A stretch of DNA of 64,000 bases, from positions 1 through 64,000 of the forward strand of contig CABUKE010000009.1 in assembly GCA_902492065.1 (NCBI GenBank). Direction: 5' to 3'. A program made the translations under genes and the position numbers. Below are positions 20,301 to 28,332 of this stretch, piece after piece. Source of the DNA: an uncultured Eubacteriales bacterium. GTDB taxonomy: Bacteria; Bacillota; Clostridia; UBA1381; UMGS1253. A model generated the notes under the pieces. The model did not search any database. It had not been told where the DNA came from and worked only from the letters and a program-made list of their open reading frames with translations. Position 1 is the first letter of the stretch; every line of letters starts with the position of its first letter.

Positions 20301-23300
20301 ATACAATCAATTATACAAATGCGCCTGCCAATAACCGTTTTGGATTTGACGCGGATGCGCAAAAGGTCTACGGCGGAGCGCCTATCGCTGTTCTGGAGGT
20401 GGGCGGCGCAGGCAGCTATACCGTGGATGTGACCGATTACGCGGCGTACATGAAGGATATCGGCGCACAGTCCGGCACACTGATATTCGTGATGAATACC
20501 CCCTCCCGCCCAGAAACACAGGTTCTCACGGAAGGGTTTGAGGGTAGTTCTGTACCGTTTGAGATCGTACAGGGCGGTGATATCATCGGCCACGGAATCT
20601 CGGCAAATGAAAGCTATTCCGGTACGTCGTCTTATCAGATGAATACAGCCTATAACTACGACAGGCTGAAATTTGACATCCTTGACTGCAAATCTCTGAC
20701 TGTAGACGATGTTGGCAAGCGCTACACCGTGACCTATTGGATGAAGTCCGACAAAACGGGAAGCTTTTTCAACTCGCTTTTGTTCCAGCGTGGTGCAAAC
20801 GAACATGTTCAGAAGCAGACGCAAAACTATACCGTCGCGAATGAATGGCAACAGTTTACCTACAGCTTCACGCTGACAAGCGATATGATCAACGAAAACT
20901 CCACTCCGGAAACAATCCCGTCGTACCTCAACTTTCAGCTTGACGGGATGGGGCTGCGCGCAAGCGGCAAATACGATAATGTGTGCGTTTACATTGATGA
21001 CCTTACCGTGACGGAAAATAAGGCCGGGGATATCCCACTGGAGTTTGTTCCGGCTGGCGGCGAAACGGTGGAAACGTATCAGAAGACAATATCCTTTGAC
21101 GACCTTGCGACATGGCGGACCAGCGGAAGTGCAAGAACAGAGGTCAATGACGAATTTGATATGGGGTTTGGCGGCGGCGTGCAGGCAAACCTGAAGGGCG
21201 AGCTCGTCGGCGCGGACGTGACTGCCGACCATACAACCGGAACGGGCAAAAGCCTGTGGCTGTGTATGCCGGACTCTTGGAACCGGTTCAAATTCTATAA
21301 TTTCTTCGACCATAACCTGACGGAAGCTGATGTCGGGCGGTCATTCCACATTTCCTTCTGGGCAAAGACAGATAAGCCTGGTTCGTTTGAATACGGCTTC
21401 ATGTCCGTAGGAGGTGACAGCGCCTATACTGCAAAGATTTACGAAAGCGAGCTGAATAAAAAGCAAGTTGGACAAGTTACAGAGGCAGACACGTGGACAC
21501 AGTTTGAGTACGATGTGACAATTGATGAGGGGATGCTCGCATCCTACTACACAGGGCATGAAAACGAATTTTTCAATCCTGCATTGTTTTCCATCGTGTC
21601 GAGCGGACTCTACGGCCGTAATATGTATGTCGACGACTTTGTAATAACAGAAACAACAGAAGGGCGGGCGCCTTATGCGTACCGTTTTGACTGGGAGTCA
21701 GAACCGGCCGAAACGGCATGGAGTTTCAACGGCTTTGAAAACGGCGACAGTAAGGTTCTTCCCACCACGGCGGAAAACCACACCCCTGGCGCGGCGGATG
21801 GAAAAAGCCTGCAAGTATTGACCGACAAGACCTATAACCGCGTGTATTTTTACAATATCATTGACCAGATGACAGCAGCCGACATTGGACGAACATTCCA
21901 GGTAGCTTTCTGGATGAAAGCGGACAAAGCGGGACGCTTCCAGCTTGTCATGTCGAACAAAGAAATCGCAGGGGCAGAATACGACGGTGAGATACGCAAA
22001 GGGTATACTATAGCGGACAGCGATGTTGGCGTATGGAAGAAATATACTTTTGCGTTTACGGTCGACGAAAGCATGGTGGCAAACGGGGCGAATCTGCTGT
22101 CGATGTACTTGCCCGGATTTGGACAGAAGAGCGATGGCTCCGTCAGCGCGACGCTCTACATCGACGACCTGTTCTCCATGGAATATACGGAGGGCGATGC
22201 GGCGGCATTGAACGTTGAAAGTGCGGCGGTCATCAGCAACACGCCGCTTGACAGTGCAGACAGCCTCCGCATTGGCAGAAGCGACACGGCGCAGGGCATC
22301 CACAAGACATATCTCCGCTTTAGTGGGGACGATAGCTTTAAAACTACCCAGCGTGCGGCGCTGGAACTCGACGTACAGGAGGCGTCCGGACAGACCGTGC
22401 GTATATATGGCCTTACCGGTGTGCCTTATCCGGAAAAGCTCACATACAACACGGCTCCTGCGTCCAACGAGGATGAAAGCATGGACGAATCAAAGGTATA
22501 TGGCGGCGCACCCCTTGCCGAGCTTGCAGTGAACGCGGCAGGACGCTATACAATCGACGTCACAGATTATGTGAAAAATACAGCGCCGGAGGAATATATC
22601 TTTGCACTCACGTCGGAGAGCACAGGCGGGACAGAATATCTAAACCTCGGCTTTGATGATTTTCCCTTCTCCAAAGGTGTAGACTATACTGCGTTTGGCG
22701 GATACGAAGGCACAGCCGAAGTTGCGGACGGAAAGGCCGGCGTGCGCGCCGACGCTGCGGGAGAAGGCATTAAACTTCTCAACGTGTTTGGAAACGGCGG
22801 CACCTCCTGTCAAGCAGGCAGAACCTATACCGTCAGTGTAGATGTTTTCTCTACAGATACGGCAGCGGATGTTTCACTGGGACTGTGCACGGCAAACAAC
22901 GATACGCTCGTTCCGCCAGACAGTGCAGCGCAGAGTATCGCCCCCGGTGAAAGAAAAACGCTTACCCTTACCTACACTGCCGACAACCAGGATGAAACGT
23001 CCGGCGTAAGCGCGCTCGCTGTGTACAGCGTAAACGGTGCGGGATTTGAAATTGATAACGTACGTATTACGAGTGACGACTCTGCCATTATTGCCCCCAG
23101 CGTAGTTCTGGCGGTGGAAACGGCAAAGGAGAGCGACCAGCCAGAGGAGCCTGTTGTAGACTTGTCGCGCCTTACAGTAAATGCAAACGGTGGCGGTGCC
23201 ATTACATATGGTAAGGGTACGCCGTCCGAACAGGATTGGGGCGCCGGAAAAACCGCCGACTTTGCACGTGGAGAAGAAATCGCCCTTACGGCAGTTGCAG

Positions 23301-24232
23301 ATGAAGGAAGCCGCTTTGTCTATTGGGTTGACAAAGCGTCGGGGCGTGTTGTATCCGAGCAGGAAACATATACATTTACGCTTGGTACAGCAAAAAGCCT
23401 TGAGGCGTTCTTCATCAGTACGGCACCGGGCAGCAAAACGGCAATATTCAAAAACAAAAACGGCAAAATACTCCAGAGTAACCAAATTGGAGCGGATGGC
23501 AGCGTGACAGTACCGGAGAACCCGGAATATATGGGATATGTGTTTGATAAATGGATAAAGAACGGAATTGACCAGAAAATTGCCGCGAACGACACACTCC
23601 CCTATGACGTACTGTCGCCGGAGGAAAACCTCTTTACGGCGCATTACCGGCAAGCACCGGAAACATACGCTGTTACGGTGGTAGGCGGTACGCTTGCCCC
23701 CGGCGTGGTGCGCGGTGAATATGCCTATGATACGCTGGTAACGGTGACGCTGGACGAGAGCGCCATCCCGGCGGGACAGAAGTTCTCCCATTGGACAAAG
23801 GATGGACAGACCATAAGCTATGAACGCGTTTATTCTTTCTATATGAGCGCGGCACCGGTTGATATAGCCGCCGTGTATGTACCGGAAACGGAAACAGTCG
23901 TACCAAAGCCTGTTCTTGTTATGACGACGCCCGTGTTATTAACTGGGCAGGGCAAAATCGCATTCTTCGCAGAGCGTCAACTCGGCAAAAATAATGCGAT
24001 GATTGAAACAGGAATTCTTCTCAGCCGCAGCGGGCCGGACTTTGACCTCGATACACCGGATATCATCAAGAGTGCGTCAATCTCGACAAGTAATGTGGGT
24101 CAGTATACGGTGCGCGTACGCGCGAACGACGGCGATACATGGTACGCAAAGGCGTATATGCTCTATAAGGATGAAAACGGAGATGTAAAGTGTATTTATT
24201 CCGATACCACAGAGGCAACATATATGGAATAA
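17375..24232 (+). CDS. Very large secreted alpha/beta-hydrolase with multiple carbohydrate-binding-like modules
   Basis: 2285 residues. AGGGGG precedes ATG. The N-terminus is a signal peptide; 'LLSC' could be a lipobox, but an 'ASA' signal peptidase I site is equally possible. About 17450-18815 is an alpha/beta-hydrolase: nucleophile elbow GHSKG (Ser 344, codon 18404), with candidate acid in 'VGEADGDG' and His in 'GVGHTI'. Then an Ig-like Big_5 type domain (18830-19130); three DNRLRE/CBM96-like domains (about 19200-19490, 20100-20520, 22210-22640; recurring 'VYGGAP' and 'YTIDVTDY'); five CBM4/9-like beta-sandwiches (19500-19960, 20520-21040, 21060-21660, 21670-22190, 22640-23100; recurring 'GRTFQVAFWMKADK'-type strands); InlB/Flg_new-type repeats (23170-23870); and a C-terminal domain. 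The divergent AraC gene is its likely regulator. An esterase acting on plant or host glycans is plausible; the substrate is unknown. Confidence 0.85.
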   Translation: MKRILCIILCAAMLLSCTGPYASAEEEAVKVIPSIAEYHVYGEVLADDGYLGIPVEVNTYVKEQTAVEKPVVLYVMNTNTERIGTESDDTILADLLEDGFIVVVLDYKNHPLSVSPGLDWSIQAIRNEIEQKDAFLNGNANKRYCSYVLPAGYRIEINIPYWNIADHGSEGCKDYIVDAWNDGVKTQKGNVTITYPDGTTKRAKDITATTIEDCVKPDGTPIEMNLFLDIIYPSQPENEVPVMLLASSAETRPDSWSDPLRPHLTGYLFSGYAGVIYDHAYVPMARNDHYGYFEGVENINAFTLVSYTGVKANTAAVRCIRHLADSEPEKYKFNKDKFGAYGHSKGAWVYLLGMSHPELEDEDSDFEGYQNEPDKEQPWLTYQDGTPIPSNVQMVYMSHGGGRRMTNEGMAPTFISVGEADGDGVRDFLPNIVSNSRFYDVPAMYFTMPGVGHTIIYGYSEKYDVDMYQALFDFSHYYLKDDNAVCEYITPLDGTVDVDVKDEITLKFTGPVPRSEIEGKVSVKNLATGETAAGVWEPDLGNTAWTFTAHNLKGGSKYQILVPQNVTAENGKPLREAKSAVIKTKYESAAGASGVYSDAGDMTLTKTEDTDNGVYFVFEAQDFANSTTTALRFSVENEAANHVLVYGIDALNEADVTQSTVGDLLGEVKLTGKGDYEIDVTEYVGALGTGEKAAFLLKAEKNIGTNVVTDVDFETADSRIPAKTVSSDFNNTEGGSKSYKSTMFERREFIVGEGRYISKEDLGRRFHISFDLLLPVSRRVTAKVRHFAASGSNYADLHDGTYQLLHPEAGVWNRVEMDYVIDDPSYCEVGKDALSIRKEGSTYKGGAEYLYVDNLKVTEDITEVRIASAATSASYAPSLVLHPSEKKEIAAADAAYVENGTNSDMSFSGSDGLLVNGRWLGASTGSYQKVYARIALEDYSGMQPAEVQFKVTEESHGEIYVYGVTDPDAAAHWDADTINYTNAPANNRFGFDADAQKVYGGAPIAVLEVGGAGSYTVDVTDYAAYMKDIGAQSGTLIFVMNTPSRPETQVLTEGFEGSSVPFEIVQGGDIIGHGISANESYSGTSSYQMNTAYNYDRLKFDILDCKSLTVDDVGKRYTVTYWMKSDKTGSFFNSLLFQRGANEHVQKQTQNYTVANEWQQFTYSFTLTSDMINENSTPETIPSYLNFQLDGMGLRASGKYDNVCVYIDDLTVTENKAGDIPLEFVPAGGETVETYQKTISFDDLATWRTSGSARTEVNDEFDMGFGGGVQANLKGELVGADVTADHTTGTGKSLWLCMPDSWNRFKFYNFFDHNLTEADVGRSFHISFWAKTDKPGSFEYGFMSVGGDSAYTAKIYESELNKKQVGQVTEADTWTQFEYDVTIDEGMLASYYTGHENEFFNPALFSIVSSGLYGRNMYVDDFVITETTEGRAPYAYRFDWESEPAETAWSFNGFENGDSKVLPTTAENHTPGAADGKSLQVLTDKTYNRVYFYNIIDQMTAADIGRTFQVAFWMKADKAGRFQLVMSNKEIAGAEYDGEIRKGYTIADSDVGVWKKYTFAFTVDESMVANGANLLSMYLPGFGQKSDGSVSATLYIDDLFSMEYTEGDAAALNVESAAVISNTPLDSADSLRIGRSDTAQGIHKTYLRFSGDDSFKTTQRAALELDVQEASGQTVRIYGLTGVPYPEKLTYNTAPASNEDESMDESKVYGGAPLAELAVNAAGRYTIDVTDYVKNTAPEEYIFALTSESTGGTEYLNLGFDDFPFSKGVDYTAFGGYEGTAEVADGKAGVRADAAGEGIKLLNVFGNGGTSCQAGRTYTVSVDVFSTDTAADVSLGLCTANNDTLVPPDSAAQSIAPGERKTLTLTYTADNQDETSGVSALAVYSVNGAGFEIDNVRITSDDSAIIAPSVVLAVETAKESDQPEEPVVDLSRLTVNANGGGAITYGKGTPSEQDWGAGKTADFARGEEIALTAVADEGSRFVYWVDKASGRVVSEQETYTFTLGTAKSLEAFFISTAPGSKTAIFKNKNGKILQSNQIGADGSVTVPENPEYMGYVFDKWIKNGIDQKIAANDTLPYDVLSPEENLFTAHYRQAPETYAVTVVGGTLAPGVVRGEYAYDTLVTVTLDESAIPAGQKFSHWTKDGQTISYERVYSFYMSAAPVDIAAVYVPETETVVPKPVLVMTTPVLLTGQGKIAFFAERQLGKNNAMIETGILLSRSGPDFDLDTPDIIKSASISTSNVGQYTVRVRANDGDTWYAKAYMLYKDENGDVKCIYSDTTEATYME

Positions 24233-24254
24233 AGTAAAAAGAGTAATAATATAG

Positions 24255-24284
24255 AAAATGCCCACGCAGAAGCGTGGGCATTTT
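24255..24284 (+). terminator. Bidirectional-type terminator after the large hydrolase gene
   Basis: AAAATGCCCACGC and GCGTGGGCATTTT form a perfect 13-bp stem with an AGAA loop, 22 bp after the stop codon. Confidence 0.92.
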
Positions 24285-24289
24285 AATTA

Positions 24290-24585
24290 CAGAGAGGTTT
24301 GCTACAAGGTGGATTTATGCTATACAAAAGAAAACGTCCCCGCATATGGATTGGAAGTATCAGACAGCACGGTAAGCCGAATTACCGATAAGATATTGCC
24401 AGTAGTCAAAGAATGGCAGCAGAGACCGCTGGCAGAAATTTATGCGGTTGTATTGACGCTATTCACCGCAGTGAAGGGGCATATTGTGAAGAGAGCAGTC
24501 TATCCCAAAATAGAAATTGCGCAATCGTGGGAGGCAAACTGGCCGAAAGTGTCCACCTATTTTAACTATCCGCAGGAGGTTCGAT
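24290..24585 (+). mobile_element. IS256-family transposase remnant with internal deletion
   Basis: One frame carries an N-terminal DNA-binding stretch ('LEVSDSTVSRITDKILPVVK', 'EWQQRPL'), the degraded start of the catalytic core ('IYAVV', 'GHIVKRAVY') and then jumps straight to the C-terminal signature ('SWEANWPKVSTYFNYPQEVR'). Intact IS256/mutator transposases are about 400 residues; roughly two thirds are missing, including most of the DDE residues. No terminal inverted repeats were found. Its right side runs into the RecD2 fragment on the opposite strand. Confidence 0.8.
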
Positions 24586-24885
24586 ACCGCGAAGCAGTCC
24601 CGAGCCGAAGTAGGCGGCAATGCCGGCCTCGGTTTGGGGCATAATTTCGAAGTAGGTCTGAACGCGGTACTGCATGCCATACTTTGACGCTTCCCAGCTG
24701 CCGGCCAGCTCGGCCTCCGCCGCAGGATTGGCAGGCAGGTTATACCGATTGCGACGAAGGTGCTTTTTCCCGACTTCGGTGCTGTCGGGGGTATCTGCTC
24801 GTGCGTTTTGTATTCGTGGATACAGAAGCCGTTATCGCCCTGGTAAATCGTTCGTACGATAGATGTGTCACCTCTTTACCTGTGT
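24585..24885 (-). pseudogene. RecD2-type helicase, N-terminal fragment
   Basis: On the minus strand one frame reads 'TSIVRTIYQGDNGFCIHEYK' and, after a shift, another reads 'YNLPANPAAEAELAGSWEAS' and 'GMQYRVQTYFEIMPQTEAGI'. These match the N-terminal barrel region of RecD2-like SF1B helicases as carried by clostridial phages and integrative elements. The helicase motor (several hundred residues) is missing, truncated where the IS256 remnant begins. It follows the YqaJ remnant on the same strand almost without gap, the order expected in a recombination module. Confidence 0.75.
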
Positions 24886-24887
24886 AA

Positions 24888-25942
24888 TCATGCGGCGGTT
24901 TTCCCTTGCTGCGCACCCTTTGTCTTAGCCTTCAGCTTGACGTCGAACCTGCGGTATGCGGAGTCCGTGACGTATTTCTTAAATATGACAGGATGGTGAA
25001 GCTGAAGTTTTTCTATATTATCCGCAGTCACTGTTTTGCGGCTGTACGGATTCCACGTCACCACCAACTCCTGCTTGCCGTCGCTCATGTCATAAACCGC
25101 CTTGCAGCTATCGCCCATGCGGTCCATGATGGGGACATAGCAATGCTTGATCCGCTCGTCGAGCGCCTTGACCTGCTTTTCTAACTCGGACTTCTGCTGT
25201 TTCAGTTCCAGCGCCTCTAATAGCATCTGCGCTTCGGGCTGGGTCAATTTAATAGCGTCTGCATCTGCGTTGCCGCGGTACCTCCGCCGCAGGCTCGCCA
25301 GAGCCAGGTCGGTTTTACCGCTAAATGGCGGGGAGGTCTTTTTTTTGCACATAGTTTTGCCAGAAATCCAGTTCTTCGAGGATGAGCTGCTGTTCCAGTT
25401 CGTAGTCGCGTTCCATATACCGCCGCAGGAAATCATTTTCAGAGTTCCCGTACAGGCAGACAAAATACAGCTTGTCAAGATTGAGCACAGACATGTAGTG
25501 CGCGCCCTGCAGCGTGTAGTGGTACGGCTGCGAGTCATTCTCCCATTCGCCTAAGTTGTAGCGCTCGGTGTGCTTGCACTCTAAAATCCCGTATGTCCCA
25601 TCGTCAAACTGGATGAGATAGTCGATATCGGCTATCATAAACGGATAGATCGGGTGCTGGTACATGGCGTGTGTATCGACGATTTGAAACCCGGTCTTTT
25701 TCTCAAAAATCCTTGCAATCAGCGGTTCGAGAAGTTTACCGATTTCTTTTTGGACCCAGTTTTCATCGTCTGTGTCCGGCGCAAGGTCGAGCTTGTCTAA
25801 ATACAGGTCGGCCTTTGTTTTCCACGGGCTTTCCTCCATGACGATTGCCGCGTCGCTGCCGCCTTGCCTCCAGCCATTCTTCACGTGTGAGCTTGGCCGT
25901 GTCTTGAATTAGGATGATGGGGCTGTAGTCGAGTTTTGGCAT
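24888..25942 (-). pseudogene. YqaJ-like viral recombinase/exonuclease, two frameshifts
   Basis: Start ATG at 25942 with AAAGGAG upstream ('MPKLDYSPIILIQ', 'LTREEWLEARR'). Near 25858 the frame shifts, losing a few codons before the expected 'GGSDAAIVMEESPWKTKADL'. The nuclease core continues with 'MIADIDYLIQFDDGTYGILE' and 'CKHTERYNLGEWE', which hold the D...ExK residues of the PD-(D/E)XK fold. A second shift falls in a run of eight T bases near 25340, after which the helical tail ('LLEALELKQQKSELEKQVKA', 'VTWNPYSRKTVTAD') runs to the stop at 24888. YqaJ enzymes resect DNA for phage-type recombination. Both breaks must be real for the gene to be dead; the homopolymer one could be a sequencing error. 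Confidence 0.85.
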
Positions 25943-25985
25943 AAGTATGCTCCTTTCTGCCCGAAGGCAATAAAATTTGATATAT

Positions 25986-26043
25986 AAAAAAGCGCCAACA
26001 GCACCTATCCCTGAAAAAGGGTATAGCGATGCCATTGGCACTT
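25986..26043 (-). terminator. Long imperfect hairpin upstream of the YqaJ remnant
   Basis: GTGCCAATGGCATCGCTATACCC pairs imperfectly with GGGATAGGTGCTGTTGGCGC on the minus strand and is followed by a T-run. It would end minus-strand transcription entering the YqaJ gene, or act as an attenuator. Confidence 0.5.
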
Positions 26044-26121
26044 GAATACAAAACTACAAAAAAATGCTGACAGACTGCCGGACGGCAGACTGTAGGGAGT
26101 AAACAGAAGATATGTTGGAAA

Positions 26122-26176
26122 ATAGATGATTGACATAGGCAGGATTGTTTGGTATAGTAATTTATCATTATGATTT
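26122..26176 (+). promoter_or_regulatory. Orphan copy of the tRNA-Met promoter region
   Basis: TTGACA (26130-26135), 17 bases, TATAGT (26153-26158). The sequence on both sides, up to the position where the tRNA begins in the other copy, matches 12270-12324 with only scattered differences, but no tRNA follows. It could drive the short toxin-tail remnant and the gene at 26437. Confidence 0.75.
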
Positions 26177-26183
26177 TACATAA

Positions 26184-26426
26184 AACAATCAACCTTTAGA
26201 TAAGGATTTAACTATAGTCGAAAAAGATGATCCAGTAGCCCATATAAAGTATGGTGGCCCGGGAAGTACAGATAATAATGATTCGTCTAATGGCAATAAT
26301 ACTCGTATCCCGGGTGTTAATGATGGGACGGTAGAAGATATTATGCCGGAAGTAGTTCTTACTCCGCCAATAATAAATCTCCCCGCTATGCCAATGCCAG
26401 TACCCGGTTTTGTATTTGCGATATAA
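26184..26426 (+). pseudogene. C-terminal tail of a lost protein, probably a polymorphic toxin
   Basis: A frame open from 26184 without a plausible start reads 'VEKDDPVAHIKYGGPGS' then an Asn/Ser-rich stretch and a proline-rich end ('VVLTPPIINLPAMPMPVPGF'), stopping 10 bp before the next gene. The lack of a start, the low-complexity linker and the tight link to a small acidic-type partner gene resemble the displaced C-terminal tips of RHS/WapA-like toxins. No toxin fold is recognised. Confidence 0.45.
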
Positions 26427-26436
26427 GGAGGAAAAG

Positions 26437-26886
26437 ATGAAGACAGTAGAAGAAATTAGAAAAAAGATAGACGAATTGTATTATTGGGATATGCAAATGG
26501 TGCATCTGTCCTGCGATTATTTAGTGGATGAGATTACGTTAACATATCTTTTTAATGACAAAGTGGAAACCACCTATCATTTTAAAGGCTGCTATGAATC
26601 GTCCTTTAAGCATTATTTGGACTATAAGAAAGGCGGACCAACCAAAGATATGCCGCTTACACATGTTTCGTATTATATGCAGTCGGTGGAGGTAGAGGAA
26701 TTCGAGGTGCTTGAAAATATGGCAATGAGAGCGCGTACACGACCACCTAAAAAATACCGATATTTGCGGTTTAAAATAGACGCTCATCCAATGTTGATTG
26801 AAATTGTATGCGAAGACATTGAGTTTAGTCAAAAGAAATATGAGAATCAATGGAGTTTGCCTGATGTGAAAGTTTCTGAAGTATAA
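26437..26886 (+). CDS. Hypothetical protein, possible immunity protein
   Basis: 149 residues from ATG at 26437, with AAGGAGG 7 bases upstream overlapping the end region of the previous frame. It is a soluble alpha/beta-looking protein with no signal peptide or membrane segment ('VDEITLTYLFNDKVETTYHF', 'YRYLRFKIDAHPMLIEIVCE'). I do not recognise a family. Its place directly behind an orphan protein tail, in a region with another toxin-tail/partner pair, suggests an immunity gene that outlived its toxin (inference). It is low in GC compared with the core genes to the right. Confidence 0.6.
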   Translation: MKTVEEIRKKIDELYYWDMQMVHLSCDYLVDEITLTYLFNDKVETTYHFKGCYESSFKHYLDYKKGGPTKDMPLTHVSYYMQSVEVEEFEVLENMAMRARTRPPKKYRYLRFKIDAHPMLIEIVCEDIEFSQKKYENQWSLPDVKVSEV

Positions 26887-26892
26887 AATTAG

Positions 26893-26948
26893 TTGACAAG
26901 TTCTAACAAAAGGGATATACTGACCATGGATGGACAGTATGTCCCTTA
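26893..26948 (+). promoter_or_regulatory. Promoter-palindrome unit, copy 1
   Basis: TTGACA (26893-26898), 17 bases, TATACT (26916-26921). The -10 box lies in the left arm of a 13-bp stem (AAGGGATATACTG / CAGTATGTCCCTT, one G-T pair). It sits 24 bp before the DUF6273 gene. A related unit follows that gene at 28273. The overlap of stem and -10 would suit an operator as well as a terminator. Confidence 0.7.
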
Positions 26949-26971
26949 AATTTTGACAGGAGGGGAGAGAC

Positions 26972-28276
26972 ATGAAGAAACTAATTAGTCTAATTTTAGC
27001 AGTATGTGTGCTTGCGGCGCCGATGGCGGCCAGCAGTGCAGATACGGAGGATAATAATACCGATGTGGTCCATGCTGCTGAGACCTTTCAAATCGGGGAC
27101 TATATTTTATTAGGCAGATACTATGACCAGCCGATTCTATGGCGGTGTATCGACATCGATGAAAACGGGCCGCTGATGTTGAGCGATAAGATTCTTAGCC
27201 GAAAGCTATTTAGCTTAAAAAATGAAAATAGATGGAGTACCAGCATTATTCGTACATGGCTCAATTCTGCTGATGAAACAGAATTTGGCTTTCCAAAGAC
27301 TGCTACGTATGTGTCGGATTATTACTATGAAAAAGGGTTTTTATCAGACACCAACTTTACCCAGTCGGAGCGAAATATAATGAAAACGGTAACCCAAAAA
27401 ACGCTTTTGGCTCCAGAATATGCTGCATATGCTGTGGGCGGGGATGTGAATAAATGGGGTAAAAATGATTGGGAAACAGGTTTTAAAAGTCAGTATTTTA
27501 TGGAAGAACGATATGATGAAATATGCTATGAATGCACAACAGATAAAGTCTTTTTGCCTGATATAAAGCAGATATGGGATATGTATCAAAAAAAAGAGTT
27601 TTTGGATGAAAATTATCAATTAAGCCATTATACACCGGAGGCTATAAATGATGCTAATAACTGGATGTTTGAAACGGGGTATGATAATGACCAGGCTATT
27701 TATTGGTTTAGAACTCCTTTTGGATGGTCGGAACCATCGCCACCTGTTGGCGCCGCAGGGGCAAGAAACTGGAATCGGGTGATGTATATTGTTGGGGATT
27801 TTTGGATAAATAAGTCGGAGGCAAAGGAGAAAAAAGGCATCCGCCCCGCTTTCTACCTCAACGAAGCCACGGCACAAGTCCTGTCCGGCAGCGGCACGGA
27901 GGAGGATCCGTATGTGGTAGACGGGAAACAGATTGCGGTCTACGTCAACGGTACAGAGCTGACGCTCGACGTACCGCCCATGTTGGAAAACGACCGAACG
28001 CTGGTGCCGATGCGGGCGATCTTTGAGGCGCTGGGTGCGGAGGTGAGCTGGTACCCGGAGGATCGGACAATCGTAGCGGTGCGCGGAGGTACGACGGTGT
28101 TTATGCAGGTGGACGACTGGTACATGTCGGTGAACGACGAGTGGATTGCGCTGGATGCGCCGCCGCGGGTTGTGAACGACCGGACGCTGATCCCGCTGCG
28201 CGCTGTGGCGGAGGCGCTTGGCGCGCAGGTCGGCTGGGACGAGGAAATGCAGGTTGTAACGGTGGAATTGGATTGA
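26972..28276 (+). CDS. Secreted DUF6273 protein with copper-amine-oxidase-N-like domain
   Basis: 434 residues; GGAGGGG precedes ATG. A signal peptide (cut near 'SSA') is followed by a DUF6273-type domain at about 35-300 ('GDYILLGRYYDQPILWRCID', 'LMLSDKIL', 'STSIIRTWLNS', 'GIRPAFYLNE'), a lectin-like or formylglycine-enzyme-like fold common in clostridial surface proteins, and a copper amine oxidase N-terminal-type domain at about 315-432 ('RTLVPMRAIFEALGAEVSWY', 'RTLIPLRAVAEALGAQVGWD'). As in the gene at 10629, the C-terminal domain is GC-richer than the rest. The gene is bracketed by two similar promoter-palindrome units, the second overlapping its stop codon. It probably acts at the cell surface; ligand unknown. 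Confidence 0.82.
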   Translation: MKKLISLILAVCVLAAPMAASSADTEDNNTDVVHAAETFQIGDYILLGRYYDQPILWRCIDIDENGPLMLSDKILSRKLFSLKNENRWSTSIIRTWLNSADETEFGFPKTATYVSDYYYEKGFLSDTNFTQSERNIMKTVTQKTLLAPEYAAYAVGGDVNKWGKNDWETGFKSQYFMEERYDEICYECTTDKVFLPDIKQIWDMYQKKEFLDENYQLSHYTPEAINDANNWMFETGYDNDQAIYWFRTPFGWSEPSPPVGAAGARNWNRVMYIVGDFWINKSEAKEKKGIRPAFYLNEATAQVLSGSGTEEDPYVVDGKQIAVYVNGTELTLDVPPMLENDRTLVPMRAIFEALGAEVSWYPEDRTIVAVRGGTTVFMQVDDWYMSVNDEWIALDAPPRVVNDRTLIPLRAVAEALGAQVGWDEEMQVVTVELD

Positions 28277-28328
28277 CAATGTGAGAAAAAAGGGATATCC
28301 TGTCGGCAGGACGGTATGTCCCTTTTTT
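28273..28328 (+). promoter_or_regulatory. Promoter-palindrome unit, copy 2
   Basis: TTGACA (28273-28278, overlapping the stop codon), 17 bases, TATCCT (28296-28301), embedded in a stem AAAAAAGGGATAT / ATGTCCCTTTTTT with an inner CCTG/CAGG pairing. The T-run makes this copy a good terminator for the preceding gene. Same design as 26893-26948. Confidence 0.75.
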
Positions 28329-28332
28329 GTGT

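Noticed and set aside
19922..21313. 463-codon open frame on the minus strand inside the large hydrolase gene
   Set aside because: It mirrors the codon pattern of the forward gene, has no family resemblance or ribosome-binding site, and the forward protein is continuous in recognisable domains.
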